A stretch of DNA of 10,582 nucleotides from an uncultured beta proteobacterium (lineage in GTDB: Bacteria > Pseudomonadota > Gammaproteobacteria > Burkholderiales > Burkholderiaceae): the NCBI GenBank assembly GCA_903892315.1, contig CAITHY010000026.1, forward strand, positions 1-10,582, in the 5' to 3' direction. The notes beneath the pieces were generated by a model. It had not been told where the DNA came from, did not search any database, and worked only from the letters and a program-made list of their open reading frames with translations. Position numbers and translations under genes: made by a program. Below, one piece after another: positions 1 to 7,373 of this stretch (the first letter of the stretch is position 1; every line of letters starts with the position of its first letter).

Positions 1-61
1 AATAGCCTGTCAAACGTTAGCTCTAGCATGTCAGTAAAAAGGGAGTTGTCCGTTTGATGAG

Positions 62-292
62 CTAAATTAAAGAATAACCGTGTAACAACCTGGCTTTTTC
101 AATATTTGCGCAAAAGTAGGGGAGGTCGGAGAGCTGAATGGGATTGGATTGCTGGTTACCCCGTTTGGAAGTCAAACTACCCCAGGTTTTAACTAAAACC
201 AGATCAAAGTGGTCGTTTTGGACCCAGTACTGGTAATACTTGGTTTTTGTGGTGAAACGACGCCGGTTTTGATAACCTAGTAGGGTCTCCAT
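62..292 (-). CDS. Small stand-alone WGR-domain protein
   Basis: A 76-residue protein that is almost entirely one WGR-like domain. After a basic N-terminus (RRR at 10-12), an aromatic strand (YYQYWV, 19-24) leads to a QNDHFDL stretch (25-31) and the signature W37-G38-S39, followed by S42-K43-R44-G45 and a C-terminal KARLLHGY segment. This is the order seen in small WGR proteins: aromatic strand, acidic/F turn, W-G-x, then G-rich turn, then a helix ending in R/K-x-GY. The third signature position is S instead of R, as in many single-domain members. WGR domains are known as nucleic-acid-associated modules in PARP proteins; the role of stand-alone bacterial ones is not established. The start is ATG, preceded by a G-rich run (AAAGGGGGGG about 5 bases upstream) that can serve as ribosome binding site; the stop is TAG. 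It is transcribed away from the Sel1-repeat gene. No signal peptide or membrane segment. The domain call rests on motif pattern only. Confidence 0.65.
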   Translation of the reverse strand: METLLGYQNRRRFTTKTKYYQYWVQNDHFDLVLVKTWGSLTSKRGNQQSNPIQLSDLPYFCANIEKARLLHGYSLI

Positions 293-428
293 TTAACCCC
301 CCCTTTCCGCTTCAGTTGACAGAACAATTATGTAGATCTGCGTACTCTAAAACCCTACAGGTTCACCTGGTGATCTTTTGGCAATTTAAGATTGAATTGT
401 CTAAATTTCTCAGATAGGAACGCTCAAA
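293..428. promoter_or_regulatory. Divergent intergenic region between WGR and Sel1 genes
   Basis: This 136-base gap separates two genes reading outward, so it should carry promoters for both. On the plus strand a perfect TTGACA lies at 316-321, but no good TATAAT follows at 16-18 bases; the nearest candidate, TACTCT at 343-348, is 21 bases away. On the minus strand CATAAT (plus-strand 327-332 read in reverse) could be a -10 box for the WGR gene, with no convincing -35. AGGAA at 416-420, eight bases before the ATG at 429, is a good ribosome binding site for the Sel1 gene. Promoter positions are weakly supported. Confidence 0.3.
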
Positions 429-2105
429 ATGACAGAAACAACCAGGGACCACGCAATCGACCAATTGGTCTGGACCATTATTAAGGACAGCCAAAATCCG
501 GACGACTTCGTCTCGTTTATCCGTCATGCCAGGGACCGGGAGGTTGACTATGATGCAGCCTTTAACTTGGCACTAAACCATAGGGCCAATAGGGATGCAA
601 AATCACTCTTCCCAGATGCTGTAGCTAAACTGGAAGAACGAGCAAGTGCTGGGTGCTCAAGCGCAATGCTCCACCTAGGCATTTGGCACAGACTCGGTTA
701 CGGAGTTCCTGTGGACTCAGACAAAGGTCTAGCCTGGTACAAGGCAGGCATGGAACTGATGGACGGACGCTGTTTTATGGGCTACGCCGTAGGTGTCATG
801 CACTCTGATCCAGATACCGCAAGACCTCTTTTTCAAAGAGCAACGGAACTTGGTTGCTCTCTTGCACACAGTTACTGGGCAGATATCGACAAAGAGCACT
901 TCATGGAGCATATGGCATTAGGTGCTAAAGACCATGATTCTCTTGGTGTCTATCTTTATGCCTATGAGCTTTTAAGGCGAGCAACCAAGGAACACGAGAC
1001 AGAGCATGCCCTGGACGTGATGAAGCGAGCTTCTAAACTTGGATCAACCAATGCATCATTTCAGCTTGCAATGATGTTTATTTACGGCGAACACGGTAAA
1101 AGCGTTGATAACGCAGCTGCTGAGTATTGGTTTCAAAAAGGTATCCGCTGTGGCAGTGTCAACTGCATGACCGGGCTCGGTATCTATCTAACGCGTGATG
1201 TACCAGAGCGACTAAAGGAGGGATTAAATCTTCTTCTTAGAGGTTCAGTTTTTGGGGATCCACAAGCGCAGTATTTTCTGGGCAAGCACTTGATGGGAAG
1301 GGGCCAAACAAAAGAGGAGCAAACTGAGGGTTTATATTGGTTAGAAAAGGCGGCCGCACAAAAGCACAAGTTTGTCTACTACCTCCTTGCTGAAAACTAC
1401 AAATACGGCATCGGCGTGGATGCAGATCTGGACTTGGCTGCCAGTTGGGCCAAACGGGGGGTTGAGATTGGGGACGCAGATTGTCAGTGCTTTTACGGCT
1501 TAGCTTTGATTCACGGGGAGGGGGTTGAGAAAGACCCAGAAAACGCCCATAACCTCTTTCACGCAGCATATATACAAAACAATGACTGGGGAACTTACTT
1601 GCTTGGGATGTCCTACGAACGAGGTGACGGGGTACCCGTTGATAAAACAAAAGCCGTTGGATATTACAGGGAAGGTGCAAAGCGCGGGGATATCAATTGC
1701 ACATTTGTACTGGGTCTTGCTTACCTAATTGGCGAAGGGGTTGAGGGGGATTATCCAACTGCGCTTAAGTGGTTTAAGCTATCAGCAGATAAAGGTTCAT
1801 CTAGGGCTAAAACGTACATAGGTCTTATGTTTCTAAACGGATCTGGCGTTCAAGCCGATACAGAATTGGGGGAGAAATGGCTACTAGAAGCAGCAAAGGA
1901 GGGGAGTGCCCTTGCCATGCGAGAGCTTGGAGCGTTGCACTTTAACGCAGAGAAAGTGCCTCTCAACCTAGACCTTGCAAATCGGTGGATGGGCAAAGCC
2001 GCCGCGCACGGGGACCCAGTAGCCATCGAGTGGATCAAGAAGCACTGTCCTGAAAAACCTGCGTGGTTGAATAACCTGCTTCAGACTTCAACAAAATCTG
2101 AATAG
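429..2105 (+). CDS. Sel1-repeat (SLR) protein, about 11 repeats
   Basis: A 558-residue protein. Residues 1 to about 75 are a non-repeat helical-looking N-terminus; from about residue 78 to 532 the protein is a solenoid of 36-residue Sel1 repeats, a TPR-like fold. The core pattern LGxxYxxGxGVxxDxxxAxxWxxxAAxxGxxxA is clearest in the repeats near 317-350, 352-386, 388-421, 424-457, 460-493 and 496-529. Earlier repeats (78-112, 115-142, 209-243, 245-278, 279-314) are more diverged. There is no signal peptide, lipobox or transmembrane segment, so it is probably cytosolic. Sel1-repeat proteins act as protein-protein scaffolds in signalling, stress and host-interaction settings; nothing here fixes the partner. 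The ATG is supported by AGGAA eight bases upstream. The stop is followed after 11 bases by the start of the interrupted gene, and then by the 134-residue orphan, so these may form one operon. The family is clear; the function is unknown. Confidence 0.88.
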   Translation: MTETTRDHAIDQLVWTIIKDSQNPDDFVSFIRHARDREVDYDAAFNLALNHRANRDAKSLFPDAVAKLEERASAGCSSAMLHLGIWHRLGYGVPVDSDKGLAWYKAGMELMDGRCFMGYAVGVMHSDPDTARPLFQRATELGCSLAHSYWADIDKEHFMEHMALGAKDHDSLGVYLYAYELLRRATKEHETEHALDVMKRASKLGSTNASFQLAMMFIYGEHGKSVDNAAAEYWFQKGIRCGSVNCMTGLGIYLTRDVPERLKEGLNLLLRGSVFGDPQAQYFLGKHLMGRGQTKEEQTEGLYWLEKAAAQKHKFVYYLLAENYKYGIGVDADLDLAASWAKRGVEIGDADCQCFYGLALIHGEGVEKDPENAHNLFHAAYIQNNDWGTYLLGMSYERGDGVPVDKTKAVGYYREGAKRGDINCTFVLGLAYLIGEGVEGDYPTALKWFKLSADKGSSRAKTYIGLMFLNGSGVQADTELGEKWLLEAAKEGSALAMRELGALHFNAEKVPLNLDLANRWMGKAAAHGDPVAIEWIKKHCPEKPAWLNNLLQTSTKSE

Positions 2106-2116
2106 AAAGAAGGTTC

Positions 2117-2503
2117 ATGGACTAAGAGCTTTTAAAAAAAATAACAATCGACAACCAAACGCGGGCGTTTTATACCTTAAACCTTCGTTCTAGTAATTTA
2201 AACGCGGAGCGTACAAGAAAGGTCACTTATTTTCATTCCAAGGAGCCTGCAAAAGCTTACTCCTTCTGCGGATTAAAGGGGGAGTGGGAGAGCGAGCCAT
2301 TAGACTGGGAGGGAGTAGGTGTGTATCTAATTGAGAAAAAACTAGATGGACATATTTAATTCACAACAGATGAAGTTGATGAAACACATCTATCGCTACA
2401 TGCGGCTTACTGGGGTGAGAATTTCATATGGTCTGTATCAGCAGTCATCGTAGTCACTAACGATGTAATGCAGTTCATAATTGAATTCAGGCATCATATT
2501 TAA
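2117..2503 (+). pseudogene. Unrecognised small gene with two in-frame TAA codons
   Basis: A reading frame begins at ATG 2117, preceded by AGAAGG at 2108-2113, and runs 129 codons to TAA 2501-2503. It is interrupted by TAA at codon 3 (2123-2125) and TAA at 2357-2359. Between and after these stops the frame stays open and looks protein-like. The first part includes ...RKVTYFHSKEP... and ...LKGEWESEPLDWEGVGVYLIEKK; after the second stop it continues FTTDEVDETHLSLHAAYW and a hydrophobic VIVV stretch, ending EFRHHI. Neither interrupted piece has its own early start: from the first TAA onward no ATG, GTG or TTG occurs in frame until GTG at 2321. Both stops are one C-to-T change from CAA (Gln). It sits 11 bases after the Sel1 gene and 17 before the next gene, exactly where a middle operon gene would be. 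Most likely a recently inactivated gene; suppression or read-through of TAA, or sequencing error, are less likely alternatives. I do not recognise the family. Confidence 0.6.
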
Positions 2504-2520
2504 CGTTCTAGAGAATACAA

Positions 2521-2925
2521 ATGCTAAAACCATCGTTTCGTACTTGTCCAACAGACAAAACATTGCCCGAGAAAATTGTTGCAGTTGGTGGGGCCAATGG
2601 AGTCAGGAGATTTACAGCAACTGATCTAGACCTACTTGAATGGCTTGGCGAGAAAGACCAAGACGGACTTCTAGATATGCAGGTACTCGCAGAGGTATCC
2701 CGCGAAGACTTGTCTAAATTTGGGGTCAGTGACTATTTGTTAAGTTGCTCAGTAGACGAGATAGAGGCAAACGCCTTTCTGTCAGAACTGCACCCGATTG
2801 ACATTAAAAGATTCAACCAGGAATGGGATGACCTAAGAGCGATGCAAATGCTCAAAGCACCCCTACATATATATTGCAAGGACCCCGGAACTCAGCTTGC
2901 ATTCAGTCTTGACGAAATTTGCTGA
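2521..2925 (+). CDS. Hypothetical acidic protein, 134 residues
   Basis: I do not recognise this protein. It is 134 residues, acidic and probably soluble, with no signal peptide or membrane segment. The N-terminal third holds a VAVGGANGVRRF segment (about 21-32). The middle is Leu/Asp/Glu-rich and probably helical (LDLLEWLGEKDQDGLLDMQ and a SREDLSKFGVSDYLL stretch). The C-terminal part contains an aromatic/Trp segment (RFNQEWDDLRAMQM) and ends in Cys. The ATG is preceded by only a weak GAGA motif six bases upstream, 17 bases after the end of the interrupted gene, which suggests translation as part of the same message. The context (Sel1 protein, broken gene, orphan, divergent WGR gene) is that of an accessory island. 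Base composition is similar to the Sel1 gene. Whether it partners the Sel1 protein is speculation. Confidence 0.6.
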   Translation: MLKPSFRTCPTDKTLPEKIVAVGGANGVRRFTATDLDLLEWLGEKDQDGLLDMQVLAEVSREDLSKFGVSDYLLSCSVDEIEANAFLSELHPIDIKRFNQEWDDLRAMQMLKAPLHIYCKDPGTQLAFSLDEIC

Positions 2926-3455
2926 TTTGTAAATATCTCCAACCCTGAAATGAGTGGGGGTACTTAAAGCTTAATTGATACATAGGTTAGCGCTTGTCAA
3001 CACGGTCTTTAAGTGTTTGACCAGCACTGAAGCGAACAACGTTGGATGGGCGCGCTTGATTGTTTCGCCAGTAGATCATCTTTTTGATCCAACTTTACCC
3101 CCCTGTATGAGAATAGACCCCCGACCTACACCCTTGACCAATGGAAATTCATGAATAAGCATTATCAATCTATCTCTCGTAGTTATAGATGGATCATCAA
3201 TGAAATTTGTTAAAGCGAGCTTTAGATCTTTTTGTTTAAACTGTGTATCACTAAGTTGGGTCTTTCTACCTTTCTCTAAACTTTGAACTGTTTGATTTTT
3301 TATGTCATAGCTTGAGACTGGCTCAATTGAATAATATGGATTTATAAAACCAGCAGCTAAATCTTTAATTGGCGTTGTCGCGTAAGGAGGCATATATTGA
3401 ATACCTGTCTCTCTTCTTTCAATACATATTGAAGTATATTTCTCAATCCATAAAT
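2926..3455 (-). pseudogene. AT-rich degenerate coding remnant, unrecognised
   Basis: Between the orphan and fdsD no intact known gene is visible. On the minus strand an open frame runs from inside fdsD to TGA at 3076-3078. Its protein-like part begins after the fdsD stop; the best internal start is ATG at 3393, preceded by ACAGG about 9 bases upstream (105 residues: MPPYATTPIKDLAAGFINPY... to ...GGKVGSKR). It contains KQKDLKLALTNFIDD and RLIMLIHEF segments. Immediately beyond, a second minus-strand frame (open from 3094, stop TAA 2987-2989) continues KKMIYWRNN...NVVRFSAGQTLKDRVDKR. One extra A in the AAAAAG run near 3081-3086 would join the two frames, so a frameshift in a homopolymer is likely. 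The tail VVRFSAGQTLKDRV resembles the C-terminus of HU/IHF-type DNA-binding proteins (VxFxxGxxLKDxV), but the rest does not fit, so I do not assign it. GC is about 35% over 3241-3480, far below its neighbours. The remaining bases, 2926-2986, show nothing I can name. Confidence 0.4.
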
Positions 3456-3701
3456 TTATTTGGCTAAAGACGCCAGCGGTCTCAATGTAGCTTGATGGGT
3501 TTGAATGGCGTCGTTGACCAAGGGCATAAGTTCTGGTGCTTGACCTGCAACAACGGCTTCTATCAAGCGCAGACGCATGCGTGGCTCCCAAAATTTGTGG
3601 ATATGGTTGGCAATGCCGTTAAGGGCTTCTTGGCGATCGGGGTAAGCAGAAAAAAATGTACCAATTTGATTGGCCATGGAGACAAGGTTTTCTAAATGCA
3701 T
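3456..3701 (-). CDS. fdsD: Formate dehydrogenase delta subunit FdsD
   Basis: An 81-residue protein of the FdsD family, last gene of the fds operon. The visible pattern is that of the family: an N-terminal helix LVSMANQIGTFFSAYP (6-21), then EALNGIANHIHKFWEPRMR (25-43), with the conserved I-x-x-H-I-x-x-F-W-x-P-R-M core, then a Leu/Ala-rich C-terminus. In Cupriavidus and Rhodobacter FdsD is a small cytosolic protein needed for, or co-purifying with, active soluble formate dehydrogenase; a role in assembly is usually inferred. The ATG lies one base after the fdsC stop (TAG-C-ATG), so it is probably translationally coupled. No terminator hairpin is obvious after the stop. Composition drops sharply from about 55% GC inside the gene to about 35% immediately after its stop, so this end of the operon coincides with a junction. 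Length is normal for the family. Confidence 0.9.
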   Translation of the reverse strand: MHLENLVSMANQIGTFFSAYPDRQEALNGIANHIHKFWEPRMRLRLIEAVVAGQAPELMPLVNDAIQTHQATLRPLASLAK

Positions 3702-3702
3702 G

Positions 3703-4485
3703 CTAAGCCTGTACAGCGATAGGTTGAAGAGTGGTCAAACGCGAGGGGTGGCTGTAAGCGATAAAGCTTTGGCTGCGCACCAAACCAGCCAATGCCAGAT
3801 TGTGTTGCTGAGCTAAATCAACAGCCAAGCGGGTAGGGGCTGACACAGCACTTAAAACACCCGCGCCCGACATCACGGTTTTTTGCACCATCTCGAAACT
3901 GGCTCGACTGGTGATGCATACAAAGCCGTGGGTCATGGAGACACGGGCTTTGAGTAAGACACCAATCAGTTTGTCCAGCGCATTGTGTCTGCCCACATCT
4001 TCTCGCAAGTGCAGGATATGGCCCTTTAAATCAGACCAAGCTGCGGCATGGGTAGCGCCGGTTTGCAGTTTCAGCGGTTGCTGTGAACGCATATGTGCAT
4101 GGGCGCGGTGCATGGCGTCAATATCGATATGCACCTCAGGCGCTTGCGGTAATGCCAACTTGACTTGGTCCAAACTGTCCGCGCCACACAAACCACAACC
4201 GGTACGACCCGCCATGCTGCGTCTGCGTTCTTTGAGCCTCGCCTCGGTTTGCGCTGCCACCTCTAGTTGCAATTCAATGCCATTGGGTTGATAAACAAGC
4301 TCGACACCAAAAAGCTGCGATGGGTTCTCAATCAAACCTTCTGTGAAAGCAAACCCTAAAGCAAAGTCTTCTAAATGGATGGGGCTGGCCATCATCACGG
4401 TATGGGTGATGCCGTTGAAGACCAGCGCCACCGGCACTTCTTCGGCCAAGGCCAAGGGAGCGCCAGTCGAGGATGTCACTTGCAC
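3703..4485 (-). CDS. fdsC: Formate dehydrogenase accessory sulfurtransferase FdsC/FdhD
   Basis: A 260-residue FdhD-family protein. FdhD/FdsC binds bis-MGD and helps transfer sulfur to the molybdenum centre of formate dehydrogenase before or during insertion into the catalytic subunit; it acts in the cytoplasm. Visible family features are SPIHLEDFALGFAFTEGLI (34-52), GRTGCGLCGADSLDQV with the CxxC pair C97/C100, LREDVGRHNALDKLIG, the SRASFEMVQK motif and SGAGVLSAVSAPT in the C-terminal half. Length is normal. The start is taken as GTG at 4485 (the triplet just upstream in frame is GAT, and TGA lies two codons further up), overlapping the end of fdsA by 10 bases and preceded by GAGGTG (plus-strand 4488-4493). 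A second GTG two codons later is possible. The overlap and one-base gap to fdsD indicate translational coupling. In this clade the operon member is called fdsC; it is an fdhD homologue. Confidence 0.93.
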   Translation of the reverse strand: MQVTSSTGAPLALAEEVPVALVFNGITHTVMMASPIHLEDFALGFAFTEGLIENPSQLFGVELVYQPNGIELQLEVAAQTEARLKERRRSMAGRTGCGLCGADSLDQVKLALPQAPEVHIDIDAMHRAHAHMRSQQPLKLQTGATHAAAWSDLKGHILHLREDVGRHNALDKLIGVLLKARVSMTHGFVCITSRASFEMVQKTVMSGAGVLSAVSAPTRLAVDLAQQHNLALAGLVRSQSFIAYSHPSRLTTLQPIAVQA

Positions 4486-7364
4486 ATCACCTCAAAAGTT
4501 TCTGTTTTCTGCTGTGCTTTGGCCAGCAAGCTAAGTTGATCTTTGTTGAAGCGCTGGTAGTTTTGTTGCCACTCTGAAGGCTGGCTGACTGCCACGATTT
4601 GTACCGCTGTCACTTTGTACTCGGGGCAGTTGGTTGCCCAGTCCGAGGCCTCGGTGGTGATGACGTTGGCGCCAGACTCGGGGAAGTGGAAGGTGGTGTA
4701 GACCACGCCAGCTTGCATGGCCTCTGTCACGCGTGCGCGCAACACTGTGCGCCCAGCACGGCTTTCAATACCTACCCAGTCGTGGTCCTTGATGCCGCGT
4801 TCTTCTGCATCATGCGGATGGATATCCAGACGGTCTTCGTCGTGCCACTGATTGTTGTCTGTACGGCGGGTTTGGGCACCCACGTTGTACTGCGACAAGA
4901 TGCGGCCGGTGGTGAGCAGAAGCGGAAATTTACGCGTAACTTTTTCTTGGCTGGCCACATATTGTGTGGGGAAGAACTTGCCTTTACCGAGCACAAAGCC
5001 GCTGGTATGCATGATGTCCATGCCTGCATCTGGGGTGTCGGCATTGCAAGGCCACTGCAAGCTGGTGTGCTCGTCAATTTTGGCGTAGCTCACACCAGCA
5101 AAGCTTGGGGTGAGTGCGGCAATTTCTTTCATGACTTCTTCGGGGTGCGCATAGTGCATCTCGTAGCCCAGCGCCTTGGCGAGTTTGACCGTGACCTCCC
5201 AATCGGCCAATCCTGCCATGGGTGGCATGGCTTGGCGAACACGAGAGATGCGGCGCTCGGCATTGGTGAAGGTGCCGTCTTTTTCCAAGAAAGAAGAACC
5301 CGGCAAAAACACGTGCGCGTATTTGGCGGTTTCGTTCAAGAAAATGTCTTGCACCACGATGCACTCCATGGCTGACAAGGCCGCAGCCACATGCTGGGTG
5401 TCGGGGTCAGACTGCACAATGTCTTCGCCTTGGCAGTACAAGCCCAAGAAGGAGCCTTCCATGGCGGCATCAAACATATTGGGAATGCGCAGACCAGGCT
5501 CTGGGCTCAGGTGCACTCCCCACGCGCCTTCAAACAAGCTACGGGTGGTGGTGTCTGAGATGTGACGGTAGCCAGGCAACTCATGGGGGAAACTGCCCAT
5601 GTCGCAAGCACCTTGCACATTGTTTTGACCACGCAAGGGATTCACGCCCACGCCTTCTCTACCGACCATGCCGCAGGCCATAGACAAGTTGGCAATGCCC
5701 ATGACCATGGTGGAGCCTTGGGAATGCTCGGTGACGCCCAAGCCGTAATAGATGGCTGAGTTGGGGCCAGAGGCGTACATGCGTGCAGCAGCTCTTACCT
5801 CTGAGGCAGGAACACCAGTCACACTTTCAAATGCTTCGGGTGAGTTTTCAGGCTTCGATACAAACTCACACCATTCGTTGAAGCTCTTGTCGTCGCAACG
5901 CAAGGCCACATAGTCCGTGGCGATCAAGCCTTCGGTGACCACCACGTGGGCCAAGGAATTGATGAGTGCCACATTGGTGCCTGGCTTCAAGGCCAAATGG
6001 TGCTGGGCTTTCACATGCGGGCTGCGAACCAAGTCAATTTTGCGTGGGTCGGCCACGATCAGCTTGGCGCCCTGACGTAAACGGCGCTTCATGCGCGAGG
6101 CGAACACGGGATGCGCGTCGGTGGGGTTTGCGCCAATCACCAACAACACATCGGCGTGTTCCACCGACTTGAAGGTTTGGGTGCCGGCTGAAGTGCCAAA
6201 GGTCAGTCCCAAACCGTAGCCGGTAGGCGAATGGCAAACGCGGGCGCAGGTGTCGACGTTGTTCGTGCCAAAAGCGGCCCGCACCAACTTTTGCACAAGG
6301 TAGGTTTCTTCATTGGTACAGCGTGAAGAAGTGATGCCGCCCACCGAATCTTTGCCGTGTTTGGCTTGAATGCGCTTGAACTCGGAGGCTGCATGGTTGA
6401 TGGCCTCGTCCCAGCTTACTTCTTGCCATGGGTCGGTAATCTTGGCGCGAATCATGGGCTTGGTGATGCGGTCTTGGTGAGTGGCATAGCCCCATGCAAA
6501 ACGGCCTTTCACACAGGAATGCCCTTCGTTGGCTTTGCCGTCTTTCCAAGGCACCATGCGTACCACGGTGTTGCCCTTCATCTCGGCTTTGAAGCCGCAA
6601 CCCACACCGCAGTAGGCGCAGGTGGTGATCAGGCTGTGCTCGGGTTGGCCGAGTTCAATGATGGATTTTTCTTGCAGCGTGGCGGTGGGGCAGGCCTCGA
6701 CGCATGCACCACAAGACACGCATTCACTGTCCATGAAAGGCTGGTCTTGGCCCGCAGACACGCGGCTCTCGAAGCCTCGTCCAGAGATGGTGAGGGCAAA
6801 CGTGCCTTGGGTTTCTTCGCAAGCGCGTACGCAGCGGTTGCACACAATGCACTTGCTGGGGTCATAAGTGAAATACGGGTTGGACTCGTCTTTCTTCATG
6901 TCGCAATGGTGGTCGCCAGCGGCCTCGCCCACGCCATAGCGCACGTTGCGCAAACCGGTGACACCGGCCATGTCTTGTAATTCGCAGTTGCCGTTGGCGC
7001 TGCAGGTCAGGCAGTCTAGGGGGTGGTCGGAGATATACAACTCCATCACGCCTTTGCGCAGGTCTTGCAACTTGGGGGTTTGGGTACGAACCACCATTCC
7101 GGCTTCGGCTGGCGTGGTGCAAGAAGCCGGTGTACCTTTTCGTCCATCAATTTCAACTAAGCAAAGACGACAGGACCCAAAGGGTTCCAAACTATCTGTC
7201 GCACAAAGTTTAGGGACTTGAATGCCAGCATCAACTGCCGCACGCATCAAAGACGTCCCTTTAGGAACTGATACTTGATAACCGTCAATGGTCAGATCAA
7301 CTAGTTCTTCTGACTCACGAGCTGGAGTTCCGTAATCGATTTCTTGCTTGGAATGATTCAACAT
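4476..7364 (-). CDS. fdsA: NAD-dependent formate dehydrogenase alpha (catalytic) subunit FdsA
   Basis: Catalytic molybdoprotein of the soluble formate dehydrogenase; oxidises formate to CO2, and related enzymes also reduce CO2. At 962 residues it is normal for the family. In order: a [2Fe-2S] NuoG-like N-terminus (C54, C65, C68, C82); a His-Cys3 [4Fe-4S] site (H114, C118, C121, C127); two [4Fe-4S] motifs (C172/C175/C178/C182 and C215/C218/C221/C225); the [4Fe-4S] site of the molybdopterin domain (C249, C252, C256, C284) followed by K286; the active-site pair C377-H378 in RVCHSPT, where Cys ligates Mo; and the C-terminal molybdopterin-dinucleotide-binding domain from about 813 to 925. ATG 7364 has GGAA five bases upstream and lies 9 bases after the fdsB stop. 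The gene overlaps fdsC by 10 bases. Odd: the first ~76 codons are about 45% GC and the rest about 60%, a step within one gene; the protein itself is intact. Confidence 0.97.
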   Translation of the reverse strand: MLNHSKQEIDYGTPARESEELVDLTIDGYQVSVPKGTSLMRAAVDAGIQVPKLCATDSLEPFGSCRLCLVEIDGRKGTPASCTTPAEAGMVVRTQTPKLQDLRKGVMELYISDHPLDCLTCSANGNCELQDMAGVTGLRNVRYGVGEAAGDHHCDMKKDESNPYFTYDPSKCIVCNRCVRACEETQGTFALTISGRGFESRVSAGQDQPFMDSECVSCGACVEACPTATLQEKSIIELGQPEHSLITTCAYCGVGCGFKAEMKGNTVVRMVPWKDGKANEGHSCVKGRFAWGYATHQDRITKPMIRAKITDPWQEVSWDEAINHAASEFKRIQAKHGKDSVGGITSSRCTNEETYLVQKLVRAAFGTNNVDTCARVCHSPTGYGLGLTFGTSAGTQTFKSVEHADVLLVIGANPTDAHPVFASRMKRRLRQGAKLIVADPRKIDLVRSPHVKAQHHLALKPGTNVALINSLAHVVVTEGLIATDYVALRCDDKSFNEWCEFVSKPENSPEAFESVTGVPASEVRAAARMYASGPNSAIYYGLGVTEHSQGSTMVMGIANLSMACGMVGREGVGVNPLRGQNNVQGACDMGSFPHELPGYRHISDTTTRSLFEGAWGVHLSPEPGLRIPNMFDAAMEGSFLGLYCQGEDIVQSDPDTQHVAAALSAMECIVVQDIFLNETAKYAHVFLPGSSFLEKDGTFTNAERRISRVRQAMPPMAGLADWEVTVKLAKALGYEMHYAHPEEVMKEIAALTPSFAGVSYAKIDEHTSLQWPCNADTPDAGMDIMHTSGFVLGKGKFFPTQYVASQEKVTRKFPLLLTTGRILSQYNVGAQTRRTDNNQWHDEDRLDIHPHDAEERGIKDHDWVGIESRAGRTVLRARVTEAMQAGVVYTTFHFPESGANVITTEASDWATNCPEYKVTAVQIVAVSQPSEWQQNYQRFNKDQLSLLAKAQQKTETFEVMCK
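7110..7150. other. Composition break inside fdsA (putative recombination junction)
   Basis: By hand count the 240 bases 6901-7140 are 144/240 G+C (60%), while the 240 bases 7141-7380 are 107/240 (about 45%). Sample blocks of fdsB (7801-7860, 8401-8460) are also about 45-47%. The step falls near FdsA residue 76-80, between the third and fourth [2Fe-2S] cysteines (C68 and C82), a strongly conserved stretch where homologous recombination between related fds operons would be easy. The reading frame is unbroken across it. The exact junction cannot be placed from one sequence; the interval given is approximate. Confidence 0.5.
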
Positions 7365-7373
7365 GATGGTTCC

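Noticed and set aside
1..57. Plus-strand frame open from the window edge to TGA at 55-57
   Set aside because: Only 18 codons are visible, so it cannot be distinguished from chance.
316..348. TTGACA with TACTCT as a sigma-70 promoter for the Sel1 gene
   Set aside because: The spacing of 21 bases is too long and the -10 match is poor, so it was not called as a defined promoter.
1237..1680. Minus-strand frame of 147 codons
   Set aside because: It is antisense to Sel1 repeats of the plus-strand gene and its translation is low-complexity and Pro/Arg-rich without motifs.
2996..3026. Imperfect inverted repeat GTCAACAC ... GTGTTTGAC as terminator
   Set aside because: It lies within the protein-like frame, the arms are imperfect and no T-run follows on either strand.
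2987..3094. HU/IHF-family gene fragment
   Set aside because: Only the final VxFxxGxxLKDxV-like pattern matches; the GRNP-type arm region and the preceding helices are not there, so the family name was not assigned.
4599..6980. Long plus-strand frames (4599-5375, 6357-6980 and others)
   Set aside because: They lie opposite fdsA, which is intact with all ligands. GC-rich coding DNA commonly gives long antisense frames, and none has family features.
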